A stretch of DNA of 64,000 nucleotides from Plantago ovata (Eukaryota; Streptophyta; Magnoliopsida; Lamiales; Plantaginaceae): contig CM051457.1 in assembly GCA_028274465.1 (NCBI GenBank), positions 29,361,313-29,425,312 on the forward strand. Reading direction: 5' to 3'. Made by a program: the position numbers and the translations under genes. The notes under the pieces were generated by a model. The model was not told the origin of the DNA. It worked only from the letters and a program-made list of their open reading frames with translations, and made no database searches. Within the stretch, counting starts at the first letter, position 1. Each line of letters opens with the position of its first letter. Positions 24,224 through 34,800 of the stretch are shown here, piece by piece.

Positions 24224-24441
24224 ACATCACATAGTCCACATAAGTCTTGGGTTTCCTTAGGCACATCATCTCTCGGATTTCCCTGATTTCATCTTCCGAA
24301 TCTTCAGGTTCTGGTGTATCATCCCTACTTACTTCCAATTCCAAACCCCATTTTCAGATGTTGTAATGCCGGTTTCAGATTCTTCCGATATCGCAGCTTT
24401 CTCCCTTGGCTCTTCGACCTTCCATTGCCCCGCCACCATTT

Positions 24442-25069
24442 TTTTTTTAATTTTTTTTCTTTTTAACATATTTAAATAATTTAAATCTTATTTATTAAAT
24501 TAAGTTGGAGATTATTGGGATTGTACATAGAAGAACTGGTGGAATACGGTAAATTAGGGCGAACTAAGGCATTTATACGCTCTCAGGGACTCAATTCGCC
24601 AATTCGCATAAACATATGACCAAAACTGAAGAGGACTGAGACTTATGGGACTAAAATTGCAATTAACCCGTCGATCGTCTGGATAGATATTGATCGTCCA
24701 TTTAATCGGTCGTCTGTATTCCAAAAGAGAAGAAGGGTAATTGCAGAAAGGACCCCTATATTTATGATTTATTGCATTTTTACTACCAAATTGTTTTTAA
24801 CTTTTGTTAATTGTAAAAAGGTACAGTCTCTCTTGAATACCGTATTTCCATGAGAAATAACAACAGTACAAACCAATAAACCCAGATGAAGTATAGACTT
24901 AATAGGCGTAGTTGTCATTTAATTTAATTAAAAAAATGAAAGTGGGAGGGATTATTTATTTAAAACACGGTTTGGAAGTGGTCAAGCTAAGCTGGCATGA
25001 GTGATTGAAATGATGACAAGAATAAATTCATTAAAAACGACTCAATTCTTGCTTCAGTAGAATAGATTA
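24442..25069. other. Intergenic, AT-rich
   Basis: I see no gene. The stretch 24575-24670 (GGGACTCAATTCGCCAATTCGC ... GGGACTAAAATTGCAATTAAC) has the phrasing of common dispersed plant repeats, and a loosely similar piece occurs at 25895-25975. No element ends could be fixed. Confidence 0.4.
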
Positions 25070-26100
25070 CTAGCAGCAGTTGACTCCTCTGGAAACTTGA
25101 GCATCAATAGCAAAAGCAGATCTGATTCATCATCAACAAGGAAGAATAATAAGCACAGTCATATCCGACTCAAGTGAAAATCAATTGCGATTCATCAGGT
25201 AATTAATTAATTGTACAACTAATAATTAACTGCTTTCATAATTTATTTATTTACTTAATTATTTTTTAAACTGATGAGCAAGTTTGAGTTTTTTAGATTT
25301 ACTTGGATTCATTTAACCTTAATTGTGAATCAGGTAGCAGTTGCCTGAGAAGGGTGGGTTCTCTGGATTCAGCTTAATTCATACTTCATAGCCAGACCAG
25401 GAGTACGTTGTAACTTGCAGGTGAGGTAAGTTTATTTCCGTGTTTTACATTTTCTTGTTCCCAAACTTGAGGTATATAGTAGTTGTTTGACATTCAATTA
25501 TCTCAACATTTATGTATATAGTAGTTAGATGAACTTGTAAAAGAGCAATTAACTTGAGGTATGGTTTGGCATGTATGTTTCCTGGACTGTGGGATAATAA
25601 CTCGTTCATCTCATTTTATTTTAGAACTAGCTAGCCCCAAGTTACATTGTTTTTCTTTTAATGAATTTTTGCTGCAGAAACCTCATCTGACCATATCCAT
25701 TTCCCCAGTTTTGGGTGCGTAGCTTTAAAACCTTACCATTTGTTATTTGCAACACTATCATTATGATTGCCTTCCCAGAAAGTTAAGATATACTTTAAGA
25801 CTAAGATAGCTAGAGAGGTCATCAAACCAAGTGAAGGATTTTACTTCTTAAGTAGTTAAGATCTGATATGTGGTACATCATAGATTCACAGTAGAATTTT
25901 GGTTGTCATTTTGGACCAATTCGCTGACCAAAATCGAACAGAACCCCGAGTTATAGGACCAAAAGTGCAATTTTCCCCTTACACGTCAGAAACTAGTTTC
26001 TTGCAGAAAACTTGATTAATTTACTAAATCGATCAGGATCCATCAATTGACTCGTGCATTGTTATATAAAGTATGTACTGGAACTTGTTGACAGGTAAAA
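25070..26100 (+). other. 5' leader exons and introns of gene C
   Basis: The donor TCATCAG|GTAATT lies at 25198/25199, the acceptor GTGAATCAG ends at 25333, the donor ACTTGCAG|GTGAGG is at 25421/25422, and the acceptor TTGTTGACAG ends at 26094, six bases before the ATG. The predicted middle non-coding exon is therefore 25334-25421. The same order of sites exists before B and D, which supports a real spliced 5' UTR. No TATA box could be chosen with confidence. Confidence 0.55.
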
Positions 26101-29100
26101 ATGGATCCAAGCTATTCAAATAGGCCAGACAAAATAAGTGGGAGGATGCACCTTTTGGATGGAAGAGATTATACCCAGAGCATTGATACCCTGTCACAAG
26201 TGTTGATTGATGTATACAGCAACTTTATTTCAATGGCTAATGTCATCGAACATGCTGCTTTTGGAAATCAAATCTTTTGGATATTTCCAATAGTTCCAAA
26301 TACTACACACACTTCTCTCAACCTGACCACTCGTATTTGGGAGCTAAAGTACCTAATGGGATTCATTAGGAGTGCGCTGAAATGGTGTGTCAGTGATGGT
26401 GGAGTGATTAACAGGACTTTAGTTGATCTCTTGACTTCCATTGAAGCTGACTTTATAGAGTTCTCACACCACTGCATTTCATTATCATCAGATGAGGGTG
26501 TGTTAGTTGAAAATCATGGGGATGAGAGTTTTGACCTCAACTTTTCGGAGCAGAAGATTCTAGATGCCTATTTATTTATATGGAGGAATTGTGTTCCATC
26601 CACTTCCATGTTCACCGAGGGATCAGTAATGGAGCGTCTCGACCAAACCATTGAAGATGATAGGAAGCATAAGAAACAGTCTGTCGTTATGAAACAGCTC
26701 ATCCATTTTGTCAAGGAATCCACAGGTCAAGCAAGTTTGGAGAATATATTACCTTGGGTCGATTACTTACTTGACATGATGATGTGCTATTTCTTCCATT
26801 CTAACATGAAAGAACCATATTCCGACATTGCAAGCCGTCTTGATGCAGCTATAGATTGCATTGTCTTGCATATTTTGGTTTGGCATCCAGAATCACGTCC
26901 TCCCTTCACTGGTGAACTTATGGTGGCTTATGTTGAGTGCATTCAAGAAAATCTGGTTCGGCTTCTCAGCAATGAATATTTTTGTCTTTCTGAACAGCTA
27001 AAACAACAAATCATAATTGTTTGTGATTTGTTGAGGAACGTGCTCAGGAATTCACTGCCCAAATGTGAATTTGACCAGGAGAAACTATTTCCCTATACTG
27101 CATTGAAGCAACTAGGATGCATCATCTCATCTTTCTTTGCCTTTGAATTCGATTGTGACAAGATGAGTTTCCAGATTACTGATTGGCTCTTAAGAATTTT
27201 CCAAGCTTTCTATTTGCAACTAGAGTCTGAAGGTTCCTTGACTAGTGAAACATCGATCCAATATTTCTTCCAACATTATCAGTTTCTACTCTCAACTGGT
27301 GAGGGTGTTGATATGAAAAGTCCATCAGAGAATCAAACCGAATTTGACAGAGACTTGGCATGCGTGACAAGTGTTGAGGGGAAGATACTACTGAATCTCA
27401 TAATAGAAATAGTTGCTGTGTTAACAAGCATGGGGTCTATCATATGCTCATATTTAAACAATAAGGTAAAGAGACGACCAGGGGCGGACCCAGGATTCAG
27501 ACGACTAGAGATGAATTCTGCGCTGCGTGAGCTACTACTGAACGGCAGAACAGAAATAGTTGGTGTGTTAACAGGCCTGGGATCTATCACTTGCTCATAT
27601 TTAAACAATAAGGGAAATAGACGAATAGAGATGAATTCTGGGCTGCATGAGCTGCTCTTGAAGTTTGATCGTGTCAAAGAACTCACAAGGCTGATCCTTA
27701 ATAAAATCTTTATTTTCTCAAGAGTACAGGTTCCGCAAACTGATCCATTGGGGTTCTTGAGTCTTTTGCTTGATAACTTGGGCGAGTTGAGAGTTCGTAA
27801 TTTTGATTTGGTCAGGGATTGGAAGGATCAGTTTCAAACCATTCATGATGACCTTGTTGTTTTCAGGTCATTTCTCCAAAAAAGCAGTGAGAAGAGCATC
27901 AACTGCGATAGTTCACAGCATCTTTCTATTCGTATCAGAAAAGCAACATATGATGCAGAATACATCATCAATGCATTCGCTGCTGGCGCTTTTCATGAAT
28001 GGACCAGATCAGTCCTAATCTCTGATTTGATAGAACAATTTAATCTGATTAAGGAAGAGGTTAAAACTGCAGAAATTGTTATTGAGGGCTCAAGTGACGT
28101 CTTGCCACATGAGCCAATTCCACCAACTAATTCAGAGAAGATTATTATTCATGCCTCCGCACAAGTGTCAGTTTCGTCAAATAATGTGATTTTGGGTTTC
28201 GAGGTTGTGATGAAACTACTGATGGAACGTCTTGCTAGTGACAAGAAGCAGCTGGATGTTATCTCAGTGGTAGGAATGCCTGGAATTGGCAAGACTACTC
28301 TTGCAAAGAAAGTTTACGAAGATCCTTACACGATCAACCTCTTTCAACTCCGTTCATGGTGTGTTGTGTCTCATGACTATGACAAGAAAGACTTGTTGCT
28401 TCGCATCTTAGGCACGGATGGGAACCCTAAAGAAACTTATGAAGAATTAGGTGAAAAGCTTCACAAAAAGCTCATAGGGAGACGGTACTTGATTGTACTT
28501 GACGATGTTTGGGATATAGATGCATTCTATTGCCTCAAACGTTTCTTTCCGAATGTTGATGATGGAAGTCGCATAGTGTTGACAAGCCGAGCTCTTCTAA
28601 CAGGCCATGATAGCAATCCTGTTAAACTCAGTCTGTTATCTGATGATGAATGTTGGAATATATTGAAAGAGAAGGTGTATCCGAAAGAAGAATTCCCCAT
28701 CGAATTGCGTGAAATTGGTAAAAGAATTGCTAAGAAATGTGGAGGATTACCGCTAGCAGTTGTCGTGGTGGCTGGATTGCTTGCCAAGTTAGACAAGGTT
28801 GAAGATGTATGGAAGGAAATTGCGGAGAGATTGAGTATTTATAGTGCCAGTGATGGTGATTCTCAAGGAGAGGGGATGAAAGCTTTGGATCTGAGCTATG
28901 AGCTTTTACCTGATCACTTGAAACCATTGTTTCTGTATGTTGGAGCATTTCCAGAGGATAGTAGCATTGCTACAAAGAAGTTAAAATGGTTATGGATTTC
29001 GGAGGGGTTCATAAGGAAAAGTGGAAAGAGGAGCCAAGAGGATCAAGCAGAAACATATCTTATGGATCTAATAGACAGAAGCCTTATCATGGTTGATGAA

Positions 29101-30333
29101 ACAAAATCGAACGGATTGGTGAAAACTTGTCGGATCCATGATTTGATGCGCGATATGGCTTTGTCAAAAGCTAAGGCAGAGTTTTTTTTGCACTGTATTG
29201 GCAATATGAACCAATTACTTGAGCATTTAATATTCGCAAGACGAGTTTGTGCGTACAATTTTGAAGGTGCTGCAACTGTTGTATCTGCAGATGAAGCTCT
29301 TCCACGACATGGACTGAGTACATACGATGATGATCTGCCAACACATTTGATGCCTAGCTGTCTCAACTCTGTCCTGGTGTTCTGTAGGTGGAAGGATGGT
29401 TTGGACCAAAGTGCATCTATCTTTAAAAAGCATAAGATGTTAAGGGTCTTTCATATGAGTGATTATTTTTATGATAGATTAGAGCTCCCTGATGATGTTA
29501 GTTTGCCAGTTCATTTGAGATACATTTCATGTCGTATCCGAGTGCCAGGTGAAGTATGGAAAATGGCCAAGTTACGAAACCTCCATATAATAACCAAATT
29601 CAATGGTGATGGTTTTACATTTAGTGAGGCAGTAGCAGGCGAGGAGTGTTGTAGCAATAGGTTGGAGAATCTGCAAACACTTTCATGGCCTATATTCAAT
29701 GTTGGAGAAGACACAGAGCTGCTGTTTGGAAGATTCCCAAATCTTGTCAAATTGAAGTGTTTCTTCTCTGATAAGAGTGGAGACAAGTCGGGGATGTGGC
29801 CCAGATTGGAGTCTCTTCATCAACTCCAATCACTGAATGTGCGGTGGATAGGCACACGTAATCACCCCTCCCAGTTCATCACTTTTCCATCAACCTTGAA
29901 AAAGCTGACGCTGGAATGTTTTGAGTTGAAATGGAAGGATATATCAATCGTCCAGCAGCTGCTACCAAACCTACAGATTCTCAAATTAGGATTTGATTCT
30001 GTTGAAGATGAATTGTGTGATATGGAGGATGGAGTATTCCTCAAACTCAAGTTTCTTCAATTGGCGAGTTTGAACATAAAAGGATGGGTTGCTTCTGCTG
30101 AGAATTTCCCATGCCTTGAGAACCTGGTTTTAGACAATTGCAAGGACCTTGAGGAAATCCCTAGTAGTTTTGGAGAGATCTATTCGTTGGAGAAGATTAA
30201 GTTAGTCGGGTGCAGCCACAGTGCTTCGGAATCAGCAAGGCGGATTGAAAAAGAACAAATCGAAGAATTTGGAAATGATTTGCTCAAGGTTCATGTTTAT
30301 GGAGTATATATTCCAGTGCCTCTTGTTATTTAA
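26101..30333 (+). CDS. R1-like CC-NB-ARC-LRR disease resistance protein (gene C)
   Basis: This 1410-codon uninterrupted frame encodes an intracellular immune receptor of the potato R1 type, expected to sense pathogen effectors and trigger cell death. The long N-terminus (about residues 1-500) is the R1-specific extension and is followed by a coiled-coil-like region (about 540-680). NB-ARC motifs are P-loop G725-T733 with Lys731, kinase-2 LIVLDDVW (797-804), RNBS-B GSRIVLTSR (822-830), CGGLPLA (880-886), RNBS-D FLYVGAFPED (944-953) and RIHDLMRDMA in place of MHD (IHD 1012-1014). LRRs follow to the end. The ATG has the same context as in D. Two oddities: an in-frame 27-base insert at 27479-27505, and loss of one LRR compared with D near 29540. 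The stop at 30331 may be spliced out (see 30379-30532). Confidence 0.93.
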   Translation: MDPSYSNRPDKISGRMHLLDGRDYTQSIDTLSQVLIDVYSNFISMANVIEHAAFGNQIFWIFPIVPNTTHTSLNLTTRIWELKYLMGFIRSALKWCVSDGGVINRTLVDLLTSIEADFIEFSHHCISLSSDEGVLVENHGDESFDLNFSEQKILDAYLFIWRNCVPSTSMFTEGSVMERLDQTIEDDRKHKKQSVVMKQLIHFVKESTGQASLENILPWVDYLLDMMMCYFFHSNMKEPYSDIASRLDAAIDCIVLHILVWHPESRPPFTGELMVAYVECIQENLVRLLSNEYFCLSEQLKQQIIIVCDLLRNVLRNSLPKCEFDQEKLFPYTALKQLGCIISSFFAFEFDCDKMSFQITDWLLRIFQAFYLQLESEGSLTSETSIQYFFQHYQFLLSTGEGVDMKSPSENQTEFDRDLACVTSVEGKILLNLIIEIVAVLTSMGSIICSYLNNKVKRRPGADPGFRRLEMNSALRELLLNGRTEIVGVLTGLGSITCSYLNNKGNRRIEMNSGLHELLLKFDRVKELTRLILNKIFIFSRVQVPQTDPLGFLSLLLDNLGELRVRNFDLVRDWKDQFQTIHDDLVVFRSFLQKSSEKSINCDSSQHLSIRIRKATYDAEYIINAFAAGAFHEWTRSVLISDLIEQFNLIKEEVKTAEIVIEGSSDVLPHEPIPPTNSEKIIIHASAQVSVSSNNVILGFEVVMKLLMERLASDKKQLDVISVVGMPGIGKTTLAKKVYEDPYTINLFQLRSWCVVSHDYDKKDLLLRILGTDGNPKETYEELGEKLHKKLIGRRYLIVLDDVWDIDAFYCLKRFFPNVDDGSRIVLTSRALLTGHDSNPVKLSLLSDDECWNILKEKVYPKEEFPIELREIGKRIAKKCGGLPLAVVVVAGLLAKLDKVEDVWKEIAERLSIYSASDGDSQGEGMKALDLSYELLPDHLKPLFLYVGAFPEDSSIATKKLKWLWISEGFIRKSGKRSQEDQAETYLMDLIDRSLIMVDETKSNGLVKTCRIHDLMRDMALSKAKAEFFLHCIGNMNQLLEHLIFARRVCAYNFEGAATVVSADEALPRHGLSTYDDDLPTHLMPSCLNSVLVFCRWKDGLDQSASIFKKHKMLRVFHMSDYFYDRLELPDDVSLPVHLRYISCRIRVPGEVWKMAKLRNLHIITKFNGDGFTFSEAVAGEECCSNRLENLQTLSWPIFNVGEDTELLFGRFPNLVKLKCFFSDKSGDKSGMWPRLESLHQLQSLNVRWIGTRNHPSQFITFPSTLKKLTLECFELKWKDISIVQQLLPNLQILKLGFDSVEDELCDMEDGVFLKLKFLQLASLNIKGWVASAENFPCLENLVLDNCKDLEEIPSSFGEIYSLEKIKLVGCSHSASESARRIEKEQIEEFGNDLLKVHVYGVYIPVPLVI

Positions 30334-30378
30334 CAAAACTTGTTCTTTTTCTTCTCGTGTGCATTTTGTACGGATGAG

Positions 30379-30532
30379 TCAGTTGTCTCGGATAAGATTG
30401 AGTTGTCATGGTTCAACCAAAGCATTTCAGAGTCCGCGAAGAGTATCCAAAAAGAACAAATCGAAGAAGAATTTGGAAATAATTTGCTCAAGCTTCATGT
30501 TTCTCTTCCTTTCAGTCCTTATCCTCCAAAAG
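30379..30532 (+). other. Possible extra 3' exon of gene C (duplicated tail)
   Basis: In the same frame as gene C, but after its stop, lies a second version of the C-terminal segment (SDKIELSW ... ESAKSIQKEQIEEEFGNNLLK ... YPPKG). A 75-base intron from GT at 30304 to AG at 30378 would remove the stop and keep frame. The segment ends at a donor AAAAG|GTAATT (30532/30533) that matches the real donor of gene D. The intron is near the lower size limit for plants, so this is inference. Confidence 0.4.
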
Positions 30533-30911
30533 GTAATTTCCCTTAATTTGTGTTTCAAATGTGCGATTTAACAAGCGGAAACATGACCTAGGCATTTTTA
30601 TTTGGGTACCAATCACCGCTACATGGCCAAACCACACATGAAACTCATTTTCGACGTGTCGGTTAAAAAATCTACTATACGAATTGTGCAGTTTGACCGT
30701 GTTTTGAAACAAAAATCTAAGTATCTAACCAATCACTACCTTATGTTGGGTTTTTTCTTTTCTATATCGGGATGCGGTGTTGTAACAAAAACTGCTTTCT
30801 CGAACAATATAGGAGTACACTCTAGGGTATTGCATTGTGTTTATTAATTATGCATGTAAGTTTATAACAAAAATTCATCTTCATTAATTTATATCTTGTG
30901 CTGTAATGCAG

Positions 30912-30940
30912 ATGATGATGGTGAACTCAGTGAAGAATAA
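30912..30940 (+). other. Last exon of gene C (acidic tail), predicted
   Basis: An acceptor TAATGCAG ends at 30911. The exon would add D-D-D-G-E-L-S-E-E and a stop. It is identical in coding sense to 56164-56192 behind gene D. It is used only if the 30304-30378 intron is spliced. Confidence 0.45.
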
Positions 30941-31144
30941 TCACGTGATGATGATGATGTACTTATCAGTATCAGATGCCGAATTGAGCAACTGACCTAT
31001 TGGATTATGAAATGTGATTGCATAGCTAAGAAAAACGTTCTCTGTACTTGAAATAATTTGTAATTTTGAGATTGGAATATAGTACGTAATAGATCAGTAT
31101 TGTCGGCTATCTTATATTACTTGTCACTTGGTCACTTGTATACA

Positions 31145-31262
31145 TAGAGTGTAGGAGCGTGATCATGAGACAAACTTGCATGTTTCGTGGGATTTTAGGT
31201 TATAGAGTCTAGGAGCATGATCATGAGACAAACTTGCATGTTTCGTGGGATATTAGGTTGCA
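31145..31262 (+). repeat. Tandem duplication of a ~60-base unit
   Basis: The block containing GAGTnTAGGAGCnTGATCATGAGACAAACTTGCATGTTTCGTGGGAT occurs twice in tandem, with a few substitutions. The corresponding place behind gene D (about 56435-56470) has only a partial single copy. It lies in the 3' flank of gene C. Confidence 0.8.
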
Positions 31263-31269
31263 GGACATG

Positions 31270-31850
31270 TTTCTCTTGTACTTGTTTGTTTGTGCTCTTT
31301 TTTATCATTATAATTAATAAATTTTTAAAAAATGAACTATTTTTTATTTAAGTGGAAATGTTAAGGGTACAAATTAATTTACCAAAAATTCAGTTGATCG
31401 TGATTCCAATGCGGATCTATCCGCAATCTGATCCGCTCGGAATGGATTGCATCATGTTCAAGGTTTTCTCCATCAGTTTTAGCAGCTGCCCATGAATAAG
31501 ATCCAAAATAAGAAGATGATTTTCAGAGAAAACAGCCAGGTTTTAAAACTAAATTTACCTGCCAGCCATAAAACAACAACACTGAGATCTTAGTCTCCTG
31601 GACCTTGCTACATTTCAATTCATCATATTACAAACTCTTGCACAGATCATACCGTAACATGCATAAACCAACATCTAATCAACGGGCAAAGATTGCAACG
31701 ACAAATGTAAGCTGCATCACGGAAGTCATGATACAAGTGAAATACAGGTAGTAGAGAGGTACATATCAGAGAACAAATGACAACCGAAAAGACTATATAA
31801 CACTGAAGAAAAAGGAAGTACATTACTATGTCAAAAACCAAACAGACACA
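31270..31850. other. Region between converging gene C and desaturase
   Basis: This is non-coding and probably holds the 3' UTR of the desaturase (minus strand). It is duplicated nearly unchanged at about 56470-56972. Confidence 0.5.
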
Positions 31851-34800
31851 CTATAGCCTTTTGGCCTCATCTTCAGCAGGATCACGAAGAGTTCCAAACA
31901 TCCAGTCCATCCAGATTGTGTAGTGGCCGTAGTTATGGCGGTAAGTGGTGTGATGTATGGTATGGTAACCTGCACCCATTACAGGCCATAATTTCCCATG
32001 TATACAATCATGAATGTTTGCAGTCCATACGGCCTCTATGAATAGAAGGGCTATGTGCGTGATGAAATGTATTCTCACAAGGAAGAGAGCCATAACATGT
32101 GGTGCTGCTTGTAATATCCCATCCACTGGGTGGAATGCCAGACCTAATTCAAACCAAAAAACGTTCTTAGGTCATCATAAGTCAAAAATATTATAAGTAA
32201 AAGAAAACATAAGCAACTTAAAAACAGGTAAAATTGCTGTTATATCGTCTGGATCAAAATTGGTAAGAATAATGCCTTTGATTTAATATGTAAATAAAGT
32301 TATGGCTTTCTTTTAAAAATGTTGGTTTATTAGGTAAACTCACAAAAGCAGAAGCTATAAGTAATGTTTATATATCCAATAGGGCATGAAGGAAGTACCA
32401 GTACTTGCAAATCACAACTTTTCTGAATTAATAGCCTCTTTTTTAATTATTTTTTTCTTTTTTTATTTCTTATTTTTTGAGGGGGGGAGGGCATGGACGT
32501 GTCGTTACATCAGATAATGGTAAACAGTTCTAACTGAAGTAATTATGAAAAGCGAATAAAAATCCCAAGGCCCTCACTACTTGATACAGTTAAGCAAGCA
32601 GCATGTGTTACAAAGCACACACCAAACACTCGTAAAAAGAACGCAAATAAAGCTAATCTGCTGAATTTGATTTGATACCATTACCGTATCAATTCTTAAC
32701 AAACTTCAACTGTCTTTCCTGTCCTTTTCTCAAGGCTCACCAAAAAGAAAAAGAATAAACAAAAAAGAAAACCCTGAAAATGAAGAAGTCTGTAGTGAGG
32801 TGTGAAATCCTAATTTACATAATAGCTTCTCGCCACTTGGCACTCAAGTTTGTTTGTGCCACTAAAGTGTACAAACTTGCTTTCAACAATTTAAAACTTT
32901 TGCTTCAAACAAGTTCTTGCAGAATCCAACTGACCATTTAATTACATGCTTCAAATTTAGTTCAATCTCAACCTGATATAGATACACCTAATGATTGGAG
33001 TACAATTAAGGTCTTATAAAATCAAGGCATCACATCACTATTGCACAAATTGTTATATATAGACGCGACAACAAACTTTCTCACTCACATGATTACAGAA
33101 CATTCCATCGGTTCAAATTAGTACTATTTCCAGTCAATGTGTTGAAAATTTTGATACAAATTAACCAATAAATTTGCTGAGAAGAATATTAACTTTACAT
33201 AAGATTTGTATGCAAATTCCATTGAAATTTTGTGAAGCATTCCTAGCGAACTTTAAATGCTTAGCACAACACTATAACCAGTCAACTACATAATCCCGAA
33301 GCATTAGTAGCTAAGCAGAAGAAAAGCAAAAGGAAAAGACTCTTAACATCCCATAACTTAATAGAGAAATGTAACAGCAAAAAATAAAAATCAAATGAAG
33401 CATTTATAGTCATTTCCGCGGCATCAATAATCAAATGAATCAGATATGACAAAAATGAAAACTTACCAGCAAATGGAGAGAGTGTATTTTGCTTGTTATA
33501 AATGTGATGTGTGGCATGAAGATACTTGTAGAGAGGTTTGATGTCATGTAACTCCCTATGCATCCAGTATATGCCAAACTCCACGAATACTAGATAGACA
33601 ATTAGATAGCTGAAGTAAGCAACCCAACCAATGTCACTTATCCTCGCGAAACATCGTGTCCAACCACTTTCGATCATATATTCAGAAACTGTTGGAAGAA
33701 GAGTGTACCATGGCATAGCTTTCATAGCAACTCCTATCTGCAAAAGCATGGCCCTATTCGAAGGAATGGCATCTGTCATCAAACACAATGTCAATGCAAT
33801 AATACACTACTCATAAAAGACCAATGTAAGGTTTTAAATACGCTGTACAATGGGACTAAAAGAAAGAAACCACCAAAAGAATGTAGCACAACATACATAC
33901 ATTAGATTGACAAAAGATAATGGGCCATCATCATGTACAAAGAGCGATAAGTCATTGAGCAAGAGAATGGTTTTAGATTATAGAGACTTGTCAATACTTA
34001 TATGCAGTGGCCACGATGATCCAACAGAGAGCAGTTCCATATTATTCCAAAGTTTCATCAGAAGAATTGTCCAAATAACCTGTTTTATATTGCATTTTGT
34101 TGCTGACATTTAACCAACTCAACCTTTAATTTCCACCCTGCCCTTTGCTTTCCTACTTTTTCCTTCACTTTTTCCAATTTCAGTTTTGTTGTAAAATACG
34201 GCACATTAATCACGTGATCACATCATGAATACTTTCCTAGCCTAAGATACTTCCTGTTTTCCTCTAATCCTCTAGCCAAAATAGATACAATGATCACGGT
34301 AACCAAACTTAAGGTTTCAGATTGCAATATTCGAACCTTGAAGCTAAAAGCCAGTTCAATTTCTTTTCGGTAAAAACTAACTAACATCTTTGGCATCAAT
34401 GACTAGACATAAAGTAGGACATTCACAAGGATCCAACCTCCATAGCATGAAAAAATACACATGCAATCAAATCAAATCAAATTCAACATAGCTAATCCAA
34501 TACTACTCCATTTAAAGAGGCCAGACCATATTTTTCGATTCCGGCCGAAAGAAACATTCTCAGATTAGAGTAATACACTAATACACATGTTGACATACAT
34601 CCACATTGTCAGCTAACATACAGATCAACACAAATCACAACTGAATTAAACCAAAACACACTCCAAACCCAATAATCCACAAAACACAATGCACAACAAA
34701 TTCAATCTCAAAACTGCAATCAAAGCCTAAAAGTAAATTTAAAAAAAAAAAAATGCATATAAAAAAAGCAACCTTTAGGAATGTAAACATTGCGCTTCAA

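Larger units (their letters stand above)
22351..24441 (-). mobile_element. Ty3/Gypsy-like retrotransposon remnant
   Basis: The minus strand begins at an ATG near 24441 (MVAGQWKVEEPREK) and carries an acidic linker, two successive retropepsin-like domains and, near 22880, text ending G-E-N-L-E-D-K-V that resembles the extreme C-terminus of Gypsy pol. Reverse transcriptase, RNase H and integrase are missing. The left 350 bases (22351-22710) may be LTR: a terminal ...CCCAACA near 22706 would read TGTTGGGTAATAAAAGG on the minus strand. No second LTR is seen at the right end. The element truncates R1-like fragment B. Confidence 0.7.

Noticed and set aside
21840-24340. Continuation of R1-like fragment B beyond the Gypsy remnant
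   Set aside because: Sequence after 24441 shows no similarity to the rest of the NLR; B ends at the insertion.
33282-33466. C-terminal tail of the minus-strand ORF beginning at 33794
   Set aside because: It runs past the GTAAGT donor at 33466 and is intron sequence.
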